From positions 1 through 64,000 of the forward strand of contig NZ_AUDK01000013.1 of assembly GCF_000425425.1 (NCBI RefSeq): 64,000 bases of DNA, in the 5' to 3' direction. The DNA is from Flavobacterium daejeonense DSM 17708 (GTDB lineage Bacteria > Bacteroidota > Bacteroidia > Flavobacteriales > Flavobacteriaceae). Shown here one piece after another: positions 52,137 through 62,572 of the stretch; within the stretch, counting starts at the first letter, position 1; each line of letters begins with the position of its first letter. Made by a program: the position numbers and the translations under genes. The notes under the pieces were generated by a model, which had not been told where the DNA came from, ran no database searches, and saw only the letters and a program-made list of their open reading frames with translations.

Positions 52137-53090
52137 TTATTCAAATGCGTCTTTTCGTTTTTGGTCTCTTTTGGCTGCTTTTCTAACAGAGCGGGGTTGC
52201 GATGGAGCGTCGTCCAGATTAATTCGGACTTCTTTGTAGCCGGCATCGTAACGCCAGGAGAATCCAACTCCGCCATAGAAAACGCTGGGTGTGTCTTTAA
52301 TATTATGACTGATGGAAGCATCCACCTGCATGTTTTTGCCAATCAGGAAAGCAGCTCCGCCACGCAAAATGGAATCGCTGTAAAAATCGCTTTTGAATCC
52401 CTGGTTTTCAATAAATCCCGACCATTTTCGACCAAAACCTTTGGTTAAGGTTAAAATGTAGCCATAACTGGGATAATCGCTCATGATGTAATCGGCAATA
52501 ATATTGGTTACAAAAACCCAGGAACCGTCACCTAAATGGTTTTGGGTAATCAACATGGCTTTTGGTGAAATCATTGCATCGGGCGAAAAAGCATAAGGAT
52601 TGTTTTTCATTGTAAAATTAGCCCCTGCATAAACCGATACGGCAGGAATTAACTGGTGCCAGTTAAAGGAATGATTGGCTTTCCAGCTGTAAATGTTTAT
52701 TTTCTTTTCGTAATTTTTATAGGGATCATAAATCAGATATTTGGCACCTAAAACGGTTTGTTTTAAATCGGATTTACTGTATTGGTTGTAAGCGTACACA
52801 AAATCTTCTTTTTGGTATTGAATATTAGCCATTACTTCCAGTCGTTCCATTAGAAAACCATAACGCAAATCAAGGTCAAAACCGTAACCGTTAGCATCAT
52901 ACCCTAAGAGACTGTGGTTTTCATTGATGGCATAAACTCCGGCCTCAGCCTGAATAACTGATTTTCCCACGGCATAAGCCGACATACTTTTTCCGGGTCT
53001 GTTAGAATTAATTTCGTCAGTATGTTGTCCGTAGTTGTGATTGGTCAAAAGACAAATAGCTAAGACTATTAAAATTTTAAATTGCGACAT
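52137..53090 (-). CDS. Outer-membrane beta-barrel protein (transporter-like)
   Basis: A 317-residue exported protein (signal ending HNYGQ-HTDE). NSNRPGKSMSAYAVGKSVIQAEAGV and alternating aromatic strands (FDLDLRYGFLMERLEVMANIQYQ, YGYILTLTKGFGRKWSGFIENQGF, PSVFYGGVGFSWRY) follow the pattern of MetA-pathway/phenol-degradation barrel proteins, which act as outer-membrane channels of unknown substrate. A basic tail (RKAAKRDQKRKDAFE) extends beyond the barrel. It is transcribed with the acyltransferase gene 20 bases downstream. A role in lipid export is possible but speculative. Confidence 0.82.
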   Translation of the reverse strand: MSQFKILIVLAICLLTNHNYGQHTDEINSNRPGKSMSAYAVGKSVIQAEAGVYAINENHSLLGYDANGYGFDLDLRYGFLMERLEVMANIQYQKEDFVYAYNQYSKSDLKQTVLGAKYLIYDPYKNYEKKINIYSWKANHSFNWHQLIPAVSVYAGANFTMKNNPYAFSPDAMISPKAMLITQNHLGDGSWVFVTNIIADYIMSDYPSYGYILTLTKGFGRKWSGFIENQGFKSDFYSDSILRGGAAFLIGKNMQVDASISHNIKDTPSVFYGGVGFSWRYDAGYKEVRINLDDAPSQPRSVRKAAKRDQKRKDAFE

Positions 53091-53210
53091 GATGTTTATG
53101 ATTTTAAAAGTAATAAGCTTTCCAAAAGTACTATATTTTATTATTTATTTAAGAATGATATTCTAATTTAGAACCTAGTATTTGTTAATTTTGCTAAAAA
53201 ATAGTTGATT

Positions 53211-53492
53211 ATGCAAGAAGCTTCGTTTTCAGGATTTATCAGAACCTTATTTTATATCATCACTTTCTATTATATTTTTAGATTTTTGGCAAAATTGTTT
53301 TTGCCTGTTGTAGTTAAAAAAGTAGTGGAAAAGGCGAGTGAGAATATGCAGCAACAGCAGCAACGTCAGTATCAGGATTCCTGGCAGAGAACTGCTGAAG
53401 GCGAGACGGTTATTTATAATACCGACAATGTGAAGAAATCCCGCGAAACCAAAAAAGTGGGCGATTATGTGGATTACGAAGAAATAGACTAA
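53211..53492 (+). CDS. DUF4834 family membrane-anchored protein
   Basis: A 93-residue protein beginning MQEASFSGFIRTLFYIITFYYIFRFLAKLFLP, with one N-terminal membrane helix, then a Gln-rich stretch (MQQQQQRQYQ) and a charged, Tyr-containing end (KVGDYVDYEEID). This is the DUF4834 pattern. The ATG at 53211 is chosen; a TTG 6 bases earlier is in frame. Function unknown. The next gene has its own promoter. Confidence 0.85.
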   Translation: MQEASFSGFIRTLFYIITFYYIFRFLAKLFLPVVVKKVVEKASENMQQQQQRQYQDSWQRTAEGETVIYNTDNVKKSRETKKVGDYVDYEEID

Positions 53493-53504
53493 TTATTTCA
53501 TTTT

Positions 53505-53538
53505 TTTGATTAAGAATTTCTGATTTTAAATATCTTTG
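53505..53538 (+). promoter_or_regulatory. Promoter of the YfhO gene
   Basis: -33 TTTG (53505-53508) and -7 TATCTTTG (53531-53538) with 22 bases between. Transcription would start near 53544, leaving a leader of about 120 bases that contains the palindrome at 53630. Confidence 0.75.
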
Positions 53539-53629
53539 ATTTTTTTTAAGAGGGAAATTCAACTTTTTTTCTAAAAAAATAATCATGATTTTCGGCGTTA
53601 GAATCGGAAATCATCAAGCTTTAATTCTC

Positions 53630-53645
53630 TCCCGAAACTTCGGGA
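53630..53645. repeat. TCCCGA-TCGGGA palindrome in the yfhO leader
   Basis: TCCCGAAACTTCGGGA lies 20 bases before the ATG at 53666, within the expected leader RNA. A hairpin here could affect translation start. Confidence 0.65.
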
Positions 53646-53665
53646 TTAAAATCTAAATTTATATA

Positions 53666-56092
53666 ATGAAGCAACTTCAAAAGTTCTATCCGCATGCTTT
53701 AGCCGTTCTTGGTTTTGTTTTAGTTTCACTCTTTTATTTTTATCCTGTACTTCAGGGGAAACAAATTTTTCAATCGGATATTGCCCAATATACCGGTATG
53801 GCTAAGGAACAAAATGATTTCCGTGCCACCGAACATATCGAACCTTATTGGACTAATTCGGCTTTTGGAGGTATGCCTACGTATCAGTTAGGAGCCAAAT
53901 ATCCCTATGATTTTATTGGTGCTGTAGATGACTTTTTACGTTTCTTACCGCGTCCTGCCGATTATTTATTTCTTTATTTCTTAGGTTTTTACGGTTTGCT
54001 TTTGGTTTTAAAAACGGATCCTTTAAAAGCATTCTTTGGAGCCATAGCCTTTGGTTTTTCTACTTATCTGATAATTATTCTGGGCGTTGGTCATAATGCC
54101 AAGGCGCATGCTATAGCTTATATGCCTTTGGTAATTGCCGGATTTTTATTGGTTTACCAAAAAAAGTATGTACTGGGAGGCTTGCTCACCATGATAGCAA
54201 CTGCCTTGGAAATTAATGCGAATCACTTTCAAATGACGTATTATTTGCTGATTTTCTTATTGATTTTATCCGTTTATTATGCGTTTCATTTTATAAAAAA
54301 CAAGGAATACAAATCCTTTTTAACGGCTATGGGAGTTTTGGTGGTGGCCGGTATTTTTGCCATTGGTGCCAATGCGACAAACTTATTAGCTACAGCAGAA
54401 TATGCTGATTTTAGTACCCGTGGAAAAAGCGAACTAACCGTTAATCCGGATGGAACCCGAAGCCCTGATACCAGTGCGATGACACGCGATTATATTACCG
54501 AATACAGCTATGGAATTGCCGAAAGTTTCAATTTGATTGCCCCAAGACTTTTTGGAGGTTCTAATCATGAAACTTTAGGAAAGGACAGCAGCATGTATGA
54601 TTTTATGATTGGGCAGGGAGTGCCGGAATCTCAGGCGGCTGATATTATTACAGCTATGCCAACTTATTGGGGTGATCAGCCTATTGTGGCTGCTCCGGCT
54701 TACATTGGGGTTGTGGTTTTCTTTTTGGGAATTTTGGCTTTAATAATCGATGAAAGAAAAATAAAATATGTGTTCCTTTCGGGAGCAGTTGTCGCTTTGT
54801 TACTTTCCTGGGGGAAAAATTTACCCGCATTAACCGATTTTTTTATCGATCATGTACCGATGTACAATAAGTTTAGAGCGGTTTCTTCGATTCAGGTGGT
54901 TTTAGAATTGTGCTTTCCGGTGTTAGCCATTATGGGATTACAATCTTTTTTCAAAGTCGATAAAACCGAACAATGGAGAGGCTTGTGGCAGTCGACAGCT
55001 ATTGGTTTAGGAACGATAATTATTTTGTTTCTGAGCAAAAGTATGTTTAGTTTCACCAGTGCTAACGATGATTATTTTATTCAAAGTTACGGACCGGGTT
55101 TTGTGGATGCACTTAAAAATGACCGAAAAACCTTGTACAGTGCCGATTTATTACGTTCCGGTTTCTTCATTCTTTTAACAGCGGGGATGTTATGGATGGT
55201 AATTAAAAATCGTCTGGCTCAAAACACAGCCATTATTTTGATTGGTTTGTTTATGATTTCCGATTTGTTTTTTGTGGATAAAAAGTACGTTTCGGCTAAG
55301 GATTTTGTGAGCGGAAGAGAAGTTGAAGTTCCGTTTCAGGAAACGCCTTCGGATGCCCAGATTTTAAGAGATACCACGCATTATCGTGTGTTTGAAGTGA
55401 GTGGGAATTTCTCCAGTGCCCGAACTTCTTATTTTCATAAATCAATTGGTGGTTACCATGCGGCAAAACCACGCAGGATGCAGCAATTGTTTGATTATCA
55501 GATTGCCAAAAATAATTTGGAAATACTGAATATGCTAAATGTAAAATATGTGATTCAAACGGATAAAGACGGAAAAGAATTTCCAACTATTAATCCGGAT
55601 GCTAACGGAAATGCCTGGTTTGTTCACAACATAAAATTTGTAAATAAAGCCAATGATGAAATGAAAGCATTGGATCATATCAATACCAAAAAAGTAGCGG
55701 TATTTAATATGCAGTTGTACCGAAATAAATTTAAAAACGCACGTTTGAAACGCAACTTAGATACCACAGGAACAATACAATTGCGTGTGTATCAACCCAA
55801 TTACATCAAATATCTTTCAGATAGTAAAAAAGAAGGTTTAGCGGTTTTTTCTGAAATTTATTATCCAAATGGCTGGAATGCTTATGTGGACGGTGTGAAA
55901 ACCGACCATTTTCCGGTGGATTATGTTTTAAGAGCGATGATGATTCCGGCAGGAGTTCATACCATTGAATTTAAGTTTGAGCCGGAAGTTATTCAAACCG
56001 GAAGCACTATAACATTAATCAGCGGTGTGGGAATGCTCTTGTTGTTTATTGGCGGCATTTATTACGAACGAAAAAAAGGATTAAAGATTTAA
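53666..56092 (+). CDS. YfhO-family membrane protein
   Basis: An 808-residue protein with about 12-13 hydrophobic helices, mostly in the first 520 residues, and a soluble outer domain at about 520-770. The start MKQLQKFYPHALAVLGFVLVSLFYFYPVL, the loop QGKQIFQSDIAQYTGMAKEQNDF, WTNSAFGGMPTYQLG and the C-terminal IYYPNGWNAYVDGVKTDHFPVDYVLRAMMIPAGVHTIEFKFEP match YfhO, a family related to GT-C glycosyltransferases. It may flip or attach sugars in the envelope. The glycosyltransferase and flippase genes follow on the same strand, supporting a polysaccharide role. Confidence 0.93.
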   Translation: MKQLQKFYPHALAVLGFVLVSLFYFYPVLQGKQIFQSDIAQYTGMAKEQNDFRATEHIEPYWTNSAFGGMPTYQLGAKYPYDFIGAVDDFLRFLPRPADYLFLYFLGFYGLLLVLKTDPLKAFFGAIAFGFSTYLIIILGVGHNAKAHAIAYMPLVIAGFLLVYQKKYVLGGLLTMIATALEINANHFQMTYYLLIFLLILSVYYAFHFIKNKEYKSFLTAMGVLVVAGIFAIGANATNLLATAEYADFSTRGKSELTVNPDGTRSPDTSAMTRDYITEYSYGIAESFNLIAPRLFGGSNHETLGKDSSMYDFMIGQGVPESQAADIITAMPTYWGDQPIVAAPAYIGVVVFFLGILALIIDERKIKYVFLSGAVVALLLSWGKNLPALTDFFIDHVPMYNKFRAVSSIQVVLELCFPVLAIMGLQSFFKVDKTEQWRGLWQSTAIGLGTIIILFLSKSMFSFTSANDDYFIQSYGPGFVDALKNDRKTLYSADLLRSGFFILLTAGMLWMVIKNRLAQNTAIILIGLFMISDLFFVDKKYVSAKDFVSGREVEVPFQETPSDAQILRDTTHYRVFEVSGNFSSARTSYFHKSIGGYHAAKPRRMQQLFDYQIAKNNLEILNMLNVKYVIQTDKDGKEFPTINPDANGNAWFVHNIKFVNKANDEMKALDHINTKKVAVFNMQLYRNKFKNARLKRNLDTTGTIQLRVYQPNYIKYLSDSKKEGLAVFSEIYYPNGWNAYVDGVKTDHFPVDYVLRAMMIPAGVHTIEFKFEPEVIQTGSTITLISGVGMLLLFIGGIYYERKKGLKI

Positions 56093-56187
56093 GAATAACG
56101 ATTACTGATCTAAAAATCTGCAATCAAAAAATGTTAATCTTAATTCAACAATCATTTGCTTCATTATTATAAAAAGTAAAAGGGAAA

Positions 56188-57480
56188 TTGGAACCAAAAA
56201 AAATCCTTATCATCACTTATTATTGGCCACCAGCCGGAGGACCGGGCGTACAACGCTGGCTGAAATTTGTAAAATATTTGCCTGATTTTGGAATTCAGCC
56301 TGTTGTTTATATTCCTGAAAATCCAACGTATCCTATTGTTGATGAAAATTTAGGAAGTGAAGTTTCGGATAAGGCGATTATTTTGAAGCAAAAAATCTTT
56401 GAGCCGTACCAATTAGCTTCTTTTTTATCGAAAAATAAAACGAAGAAAATGAATTCGGGGATTATTCCCAATCAAAAAAAACAATCTTTTTTAGACAAAG
56501 TTTTTCTTTGGATTCGTGGTAATTTGTTTATTCCTGATGCCCGTTTTTTTTGGGTAAAACCATCTGTGGCTTATTTGGAAAAATATATTTTGGAAAATAA
56601 CATTGATACCATCGTTACTTCGGGGCCTCCGCACAGTTTGCATTTGATTGGTTTGGATTTAAAAAAGAAACTAAATCTGAAATGGTTTGCCGATTTTAGA
56701 GATCCGTGGACAACGATAGGTTATCATAAATCTTTGCGATTGTCTGGTTTTGCGGCTAAAAAACACAAACAATTGGAGTTGGAAGTATTGAATACAGCCG
56801 ATACGATTATTGTAACTAGCAAGACCACTAAAAAAGAGTTTGAAGTCCTAACCACTAAACCAATTGAGGTAATTACCAATGGATATGATGTAGAAAAAGT
56901 GGAGAAACAACCATTGGATTCTAAATTTTCTCTGGCTCATATCGGTTCGTTTCTTTCGGCCAGAAATCCTAAATTATTATGGGAAACTTTGGTGGAATTG
57001 CTTAATGAGATCCCGGAGTTTAAAAAACATTTAGAGCTGAAATTAATTGGCGCGGTAAGTCAGGAAGTTTTAGATACAATTGCGGCTTTTGGACTGAATG
57101 ATTATGTGAACAATTTAGGTTATGTTTCGCACGAAGAAGCCATAGCACACCAACGAAAATCTCAGGTTTTATTACTTATCGAAATTGATTCGGAAGAAAC
57201 GAAGAGTATTATTCCGGGAAAACTGTTCGAATATATGGTTTCTAATCGCCCGATTATTGCTATTGGCCCAAAAGATTCTGATTTTGCCGAAATCATTACC
57301 AGTACAAATACCGGAGTGTTTTTTGAATATATTGAAAAAGAGAGGTTGAAAAGCACAATTGTAGTGTACTATCACCAGTTTCTTGAAGGAAAATTACAAT
57401 CTCATGGTGTTGGTTTGCAAAAGTATTCGAGGAAAAATTTGACTGAGCAATTGGAACAACTTTTAACTTCATACTTATAA
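56188..57480 (+). CDS. Glycosyltransferase, family 4-like (TTG start)
   Basis: A 430-residue GT-B enzyme. The N-terminus ILIITYYWPPAGGPGVQRWLKFVKYLPDFG is the standard opening of this family, and GLSPPH-like TSGPPHSLHLIG, WFADFRDPWTTIGYH, LAHIGSFLSARNPKLLWETL and IPGKLFEYMVSNRPIIAIGP give the donor-binding C-terminal lobe. The only possible start is TTG at 56188: an in-frame TAA lies 18 bases upstream and the next ATG is 90 codons in. It probably adds a sugar to a lipid- or surface-linked polysaccharide. The flippase gene starts at the base after its stop. Confidence 0.92.
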   Translation: MEPKKILIITYYWPPAGGPGVQRWLKFVKYLPDFGIQPVVYIPENPTYPIVDENLGSEVSDKAIILKQKIFEPYQLASFLSKNKTKKMNSGIIPNQKKQSFLDKVFLWIRGNLFIPDARFFWVKPSVAYLEKYILENNIDTIVTSGPPHSLHLIGLDLKKKLNLKWFADFRDPWTTIGYHKSLRLSGFAAKKHKQLELEVLNTADTIIVTSKTTKKEFEVLTTKPIEVITNGYDVEKVEKQPLDSKFSLAHIGSFLSARNPKLLWETLVELLNEIPEFKKHLELKLIGAVSQEVLDTIAAFGLNDYVNNLGYVSHEEAIAHQRKSQVLLLIEIDSEETKSIIPGKLFEYMVSNRPIIAIGPKDSDFAEIITSTNTGVFFEYIEKERLKSTIVVYYHQFLEGKLQSHGVGLQKYSRKNLTEQLEQLLTSYL

Positions 57481-58950
57481 ATGGGACTTGTTTTAAATCA
57501 GTCGTTAAAGAATACGATATTAACCTATATTGGTTTTGGAATTGGTGCTGTTAATACCATTTATTTGTATCCTTTCTTTTTAGGAGCAACTTATTATGCG
57601 TTGAATAATTACATTCTGTCGGCAGCGGCTATTATCATGCCTTTGCTGGCTTTTGGAATGCAAAATACACTGGTAAAATTCTTTTCTCAGTGTAAAAATG
57701 ATGCCGAAGAAAATCAGTTTTTGTCCTTTGCGGTTTGGTTTCCCTTAGTTTTGTCAGTTCCGTTATTGTTAATTTGTTTGGTTTTTTACGGAGATATTAC
57801 GACTTATTTGTCCAAAGTAAATCCGATAGTCAAGGACTTTTTATGGCTGATTCCGTTTATTGGCTTGTGTATGGCTTATTTTGAAATTTTTTATGCCTGG
57901 GCCAGAGTGCAAATGCATTCGGTTTTTGGAAATTTTATTAAAGAAGTAGGTTTACGCTTGTTTTCATTAATTGCTTTGATTGGCGTTTATTATAAATGGA
58001 TTACACCTATTCAGTTTATTTATGTTACTGCGGTTATTTATTTTATAGCATTTCTGGTGACGATGTTTTATGCATTTTATTTAAAAAAACCGCATTTTCA
58101 GCTGACGGTTCCACACAATGTAAAGGATATTAGCGTTTATACTTTTTTTATCATTTTGTCTGGCGGTGTAGCTTCTTTGTTGTTGGATATTGACAAGTTA
58201 ATGCTGAATCAGTATATCAAAATTGAAAATATTGCCTATTATTCGGTGGCAACTTATATTGCTTTAGTCATTTCGGTGCCAAGCCGTGCCATGCATCAAA
58301 TTGTGTATCCAATTACTGCCAAATTAATGCACGAAGAAAAACATGACGAACTGAATGATTTGTACAAGAAGACTTCTATTAATTTGCAAATCGTAGGCGG
58401 TTATGTGATGTTGTGTATTTTTGTCAATATCGGTCAGCTGTACGAAATGATTCCGGAGGAATACAAAGGCGGAATTTCGGTGGTGTTTATGATTGGGCTT
58501 TCCAAATATTTTGATTTGATTTTAGGGAATAACAATGCGATTATTTTTAATACAAAATATTATCGGGCGGTGTTGTTTTTGGGAGTGATATTGGTTTTTC
58601 TTACTGTTGGACTAAATATGATTTTTATTCCGTTGTACGGAATTATCGGTTCGGCTTTTGCGACATTGTTGTCGATTACTTTGTATAGTCTGGCCAAATT
58701 AATGTTTGTTGTAAAACGATTGCATTTGTATCCTTTTACAAATCAAACTTTGTATTCTATGGGACTTACATTTGTATTGTTTTTAGCTTTTTATTTTTGG
58801 GAATTTCCTTTAAATCCTATTATTGCCATTGGAATAAAATCGGTTTTGGTGACGATTGCTTATGTGTATTTGAATTATAAGTTTGTTATTTCCTCTCAAA
58901 TTAACGAGGTGATTGACGGATTAATCCAAAAGTATCTTAAAAAAGTTTAG
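57481..58950 (+). CDS. Polysaccharide flippase (MATE/Wzx-like)
   Basis: A 489-residue protein with about 13-14 membrane helices, beginning LVLNQSLKNTILTYIGFGIGAVNTIYLYPFFLG. It belongs to the oligosaccharide flippase/polysaccharide biosynthesis family, which moves lipid-linked sugars to the outer leaflet. The stretch RAMHQIVYPITAKLMHEEKHDELNDLYKKTSINLQIVG is typical. Its ATG abuts the TAA of the glycosyltransferase gene, so the two are co-translated. No other biosynthesis genes follow, so the rest of the pathway is elsewhere. Confidence 0.92.
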   Translation: MGLVLNQSLKNTILTYIGFGIGAVNTIYLYPFFLGATYYALNNYILSAAAIIMPLLAFGMQNTLVKFFSQCKNDAEENQFLSFAVWFPLVLSVPLLLICLVFYGDITTYLSKVNPIVKDFLWLIPFIGLCMAYFEIFYAWARVQMHSVFGNFIKEVGLRLFSLIALIGVYYKWITPIQFIYVTAVIYFIAFLVTMFYAFYLKKPHFQLTVPHNVKDISVYTFFIILSGGVASLLLDIDKLMLNQYIKIENIAYYSVATYIALVISVPSRAMHQIVYPITAKLMHEEKHDELNDLYKKTSINLQIVGGYVMLCIFVNIGQLYEMIPEEYKGGISVVFMIGLSKYFDLILGNNNAIIFNTKYYRAVLFLGVILVFLTVGLNMIFIPLYGIIGSAFATLLSITLYSLAKLMFVVKRLHLYPFTNQTLYSMGLTFVLFLAFYFWEFPLNPIIAIGIKSVLVTIAYVYLNYKFVISSQINEVIDGLIQKYLKKV

Positions 58951-58980
58951 TTTTTAAGTGTTAATCACCAAAAGTGGGTA

Positions 58981-59011
58981 TTGTACATCATAATTTGTGG
59001 TATTAATTTTG
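58981..59011 (+). promoter_or_regulatory. Promoter of the 97-residue gene
   Basis: TTG at 58981-58983 and TAATTTTG at 59004-59011, 20 bases apart; the ATG follows 52 bases later. Confidence 0.55.
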
Positions 59012-59063
59012 TGGTAAATAAAGTCTTTTTAGTGAAGTACTAATTTCTAAAATTCCTCAAATC

Positions 59064-59357
59064 ATGAAAAATACAATGGTCATGGCAGTCGAAAATGTAG
59101 CGTTAACTGAAGTTGTAGCTCAAAAAATAAGAAAAGGATTTGTTGTTGAAGAGGTTAATAATAAATTGCCTTTTGCGGTTTTGTCTAAGAAACCGGAGAA
59201 AGTAAATCATCAGCTTAATTTTTGGATTTCCTGTGCTACTTTTGGATTGTGGTCTATTCCCTGGATTTATAAATCGTATAAAGCTAAAAAAGAAAAGAAA
59301 ATTATTGTTGCTATTGATGAAGACGGAAAGTTGTTTGAAGAAGAATGTTACAATTAG
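59064..59357 (+). CDS. Small protein with one membrane helix
   Basis: A 97-residue protein. Residues about 50-69 (HQLNFWISCATFGLWSIPWIYKSY) form a Trp-rich membrane segment preceded by a conserved-looking soluble part (VVAQKIRKGFVVEEVNNKLPFAVLSKKPEKVN) and followed by a basic patch and an acidic end. Three Met codons stand near the start; the first is used. No domain recognised. It has a likely promoter and terminator of its own. Confidence 0.75.
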   Translation: MKNTMVMAVENVALTEVVAQKIRKGFVVEEVNNKLPFAVLSKKPEKVNHQLNFWISCATFGLWSIPWIYKSYKAKKEKKIIVAIDEDGKLFEEECYN

Positions 59358-59401
59358 ATTTTTTCTCTAATAGTTTTTGAATTAGTACTTGGTTTGTTTG
59401 T

Positions 59402-59453
59402 ACCACAAATTCGCAGCTTAGAACATTAATCTGTGAATTTGTGGTTCTTTTTT
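59402..59453 (+). terminator. Terminator between the 97-residue gene and uvrA
   Basis: 15-base arms (ACCACAAATTCGCAG with CTGTGAATTTGTGGT, one G-T wobble) enclose a 14-base loop and are followed by a long T run. It may serve both converging genes. Confidence 0.8.
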
Positions 59454-62261
59454 TTACAGCTTTTCTTTAAGGTATTTAGCCGTTATTGATTTTTTACTTT
59501 TAACAATTTCTTCCGGAGTGCCTTCGGCTAATAATTGTCCGCCGTTTTCACCACCTTCAGGACCTAAATCGATAATCCAGTCGGCACATTTAATCAGGTC
59601 GAGATTGTGTTCGATAACCAATAACGAATGTCCTTTTTCTATCAAAGCATCAAAAGAGGCTAATAGTTTTTTAATATCGTGAAAATGCAAACCGGTTGTT
59701 GGTTCGTCAAAAACAAATAAAGCTTTTTCTTTGGCGGCGCCTTTTACCAGAAAAGAAGCCAGTTTAATGCGTTGCGCTTCCCCGCCTGAAAGCGTAGATG
59801 ACGATTGTCCTAACTGCACATAACCTAAACCTACATCCTGTAAAGGTTTTAGTTTTTGCGTGATTTTGGTTTGTTTATTGGTTTCAAAAAAATCAACGGC
59901 ATCATCAATAGTCATCGTCAGGATATCGTTGATGTTTTTGCCCTCAAAAGCTACTTCTAAGATTTCTTTCTTGAATCGTTTACCGTTGCAGGTTTCGCAA
60001 GGCAATTGCACATCGGCCATAAAGACCATTTCTACATTGATGGTTCCTTCTCCACTACAAGTTTCACAACGACCTCCGTCAACGTTGAAAGAAAAATGTT
60101 TGGGTTGATAACCTCTGAGTTTAGAGAGTTTTTCTTTTGCAAATAAATCTCGGATGTCGTCGTAAGCTTTAATGTATGTCACCGGATTAGAACGCGAACT
60201 TCTCCCAATGGGGTTTTGATCCACATATTCGATGTGCTTGATATGAGAAAATGAACCTGTGATTTCGGTAAATTGTCCTGCTTTGTCACCTGTATAATCT
60301 AATTTTTTTTGCATCGCCGGAAACAGGATTTTTTTGACTAAGGTACTTTTTCCGCTTCCCGAAACACCCGTGATGACCGTAAGTACATCCAGCGGGAATT
60401 TGACATCAATATTTTGCAGGTTGTTTTCCCTCGCACCTTTAATTTCTACAAAATTTTTAAAAGCACGACGTTTTTTAGGAACGGTAATTTCTAAATTTCC
60501 GTTTAGATATTTAGCCGTTAAAGAACTGGAGTTTAGAATTTCGTCAAAATTCCCCTGAGCGACCAGTTTTCCTCCAAAACTTCCGGCTTCGGGACCAATG
60601 TCGATAATCATATCGGCGGCTTTCATAATGTCTTCATCATGCTCCACCACAATTACGGTATTGCCTAAATCTCGTAGGGATAACAATACTTTTATCAGTC
60701 GTTCGCTGTCTTTTGGGTGCAAACCAATACTCGGTTCGTCTAAAATATACATGGAACCAACTAAGCTGCTTCCCAGAGAAGTTGCTAAATTAATTCGCTG
60801 TGATTCTCCTCCGGAAAGTGTGGCGGAATTTCGATTCAGCGTTAAATAATCCAAGCCTACTTCGCTCAGAAAGGATAAACGATTGTTGATTTCAACCAAT
60901 AATCTTTTAGCAATTTGGCTTTCGTATGAATTTAACTCTAAGTTTTTGAAAAAATCTACCAAATGTCTGATTGGTAAATCTACTAAATCCGAAACTGTTT
61001 TTTCATTGATTTTGATATAAGAAGCTTCCGGACGCAGGCGTTTGCCTTTACAAGTCTGACATTTTGTTTTACCGCGATAACGGGAAAGCATCACACGATT
61101 TTGAATTTTATAATTTTTATCTTCCAATTCCTGAAAAAAGTCATTCAATCCCTGGAAATAAGAGTTTCCGGTCCAGATTAATTCTTTTTGTGCTTCGGTT
61201 AACTGGAAGTAAGGTTTGTGAATTGGAAAGTCAAATTTATAAGCCGAATTGACCAATTGGTCGCGGTACCAACTCATGCTTTCCCCACGCCAGGGGAAAA
61301 TAGCATTTTCGTAAATAGACAAACTGGTATTTGGAATAACCAGTTCGGCATCAATGCCAATGATGTTTCCGTAGCCTTCACAACTAGGGCAGGCACCATA
61401 AGGATTGTTGAAACTGAATAAATGTACGTTTGGTTCTAAAAAACTAATACCGTCCAGTTCGAAATTATTGGAGTAATCCAAACGTTTTTCTGAATTGTGT
61501 TCCTGCAGATAACAGATTCCTTTTCCTTCGTAAAAAGCCGTTTGAACAGCATCGGCCAGACGATTGAAAAATTCTTCATCGTCTTTTACTACAATTCGAT
61601 CTACAATTAAAAGAATGTCTTTGTGATCATAATTGTGTTTTTCGGTTACTTCCAACGAAGTCGAAAATTCGTCTAAGCGAACGGTTTCGTTATTGACTAA
61701 TATTCTGGAAAATCCTTGTTGAAGCAGCGCTTTTAATTTATTTTCTAACTGACGCCCTTCTTCCAGATGAATAGGAGCAAGGAGCAACCATCGGCTGTTA
61801 AGTTCCAGATTTTTTACATCGTTGATAACATCAGTAACCGTATTTTTTTTGACTTCACGACCGGAAATTGGCGAAAAAGTTCGGCCAATTCGGGCATACA
61901 ACAATTTCATGTAGTCGTAAATTTCAGTCGAAGTTCCCACGGTAGAACGCGCATTGGTGGTGTTTACTTTTTGCTCAATGGCAATTGCCGGAGCAATTCC
62001 TTTGATGTATTCTACTTTTGGTTTGTCTAAACGGCCTAAGAATTGTCGGGCATAGGAAGACAAGCTTTCCACATAACGGCGTTGTCCTTCGGCATACAAA
62101 GTGTCGAATGCTAAACTGGATTTTCCGGAACCCGAAAGTCCTGTAATTACAACTAATTTGTTGCGGGGAATAACAACGTCAAGGTTTTTTAAATTGTGAA
62201 CCTGAGCTCCTTTGATTATTATGTTTTTCTTAGGATCTATTTTAGAAAAGTCAACTTTCAT
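59454..62261 (-). CDS. uvrA: Excinuclease ABC subunit A
   Basis: A 935-residue DNA-damage recognition ATPase of nucleotide excision repair. It has two ABC units: Walker [43 protein letters not shown] (about 33) and [18 protein letters not shown] (about 640), signatures [12 protein letters not shown] and [12 protein letters not shown], and DEPS/DEPT Walker B boxes. Zinc-binding CxxC pairs appear as [16 protein letters not shown] and CETCSGEG ... CETCNGKRF. The length and all motifs are intact. Its partner genes uvrB and uvrC are not in the window. Confidence 0.98.
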   Translation of the reverse strand: MKVDFSKIDPKKNIIIKGAQVHNLKNLDVVIPRNKLVVITGLSGSGKSSLAFDTLYAEGQRRYVESLSSYARQFLGRLDKPKVEYIKGIAPAIAIEQKVNTTNARSTVGTSTEIYDYMKLLYARIGRTFSPISGREVKKNTVTDVINDVKNLELNSRWLLLAPIHLEEGRQLENKLKALLQQGFSRILVNNETVRLDEFSTSLEVTEKHNYDHKDILLIVDRIVVKDDEEFFNRLADAVQTAFYEGKGICYLQEHNSEKRLDYSNNFELDGISFLEPNVHLFSFNNPYGACPSCEGYGNIIGIDAELVIPNTSLSIYENAIFPWRGESMSWYRDQLVNSAYKFDFPIHKPYFQLTEAQKELIWTGNSYFQGLNDFFQELEDKNYKIQNRVMLSRYRGKTKCQTCKGKRLRPEASYIKINEKTVSDLVDLPIRHLVDFFKNLELNSYESQIAKRLLVEINNRLSFLSEVGLDYLTLNRNSATLSGGESQRINLATSLGSSLVGSMYILDEPSIGLHPKDSERLIKVLLSLRDLGNTVIVVEHDEDIMKAADMIIDIGPEAGSFGGKLVAQGNFDEILNSSSLTAKYLNGNLEITVPKKRRAFKNFVEIKGARENNLQNIDVKFPLDVLTVITGVSGSGKSTLVKKILFPAMQKKLDYTGDKAGQFTEITGSFSHIKHIEYVDQNPIGRSSRSNPVTYIKAYDDIRDLFAKEKLSKLRGYQPKHFSFNVDGGRCETCSGEGTINVEMVFMADVQLPCETCNGKRFKKEILEVAFEGKNINDILTMTIDDAVDFFETNKQTKITQKLKPLQDVGLGYVQLGQSSSTLSGGEAQRIKLASFLVKGAAKEKALFVFDEPTTGLHFHDIKKLLASFDALIEKGHSLLVIEHNLDLIKCADWIIDLGPEGGENGGQLLAEGTPEEIVKSKKSITAKYLKEKL

Positions 62262-62572
62262 AGAAAAAATAAAATTTGTACAAAAGTAAACATTTTATAA
62301 CTGAGAATTGAATAGAATGCAATCCTATAACTAAAAGTGGTAAGGCTTTGGTTTTTAAAAAATTAAGTTGAAATGTTGTAAAAGAATAATAATATTTTAT
62401 AAAATATTTTAAAACTTTATTTTTGGTTTGATTTTTGTCAAATTTATTTACCAAGCAAGACAATTATTTGTTAAATTTGGAAAACTATTCATAAAAAAAT
62501 AAAAGCGCCTATAGTAAAAAACTACTTTTTAGAAAAATAATACCCTATTAACTCTTACTAAAAAGTATTACT
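62262..62572. other. Divergent intergenic region between uvrA and the sigma-factor gene
   Basis: 311 bases without a gene. On the minus strand TACTTTTG (62281-62288 as CAAAAGTA) fits a uvrA -7 box; on the plus strand TATTTTTG at 62418-62425 could serve the sigma-factor gene with a long leader of about 145 bases. No SOS-type palindrome was seen. Confidence 0.5.
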
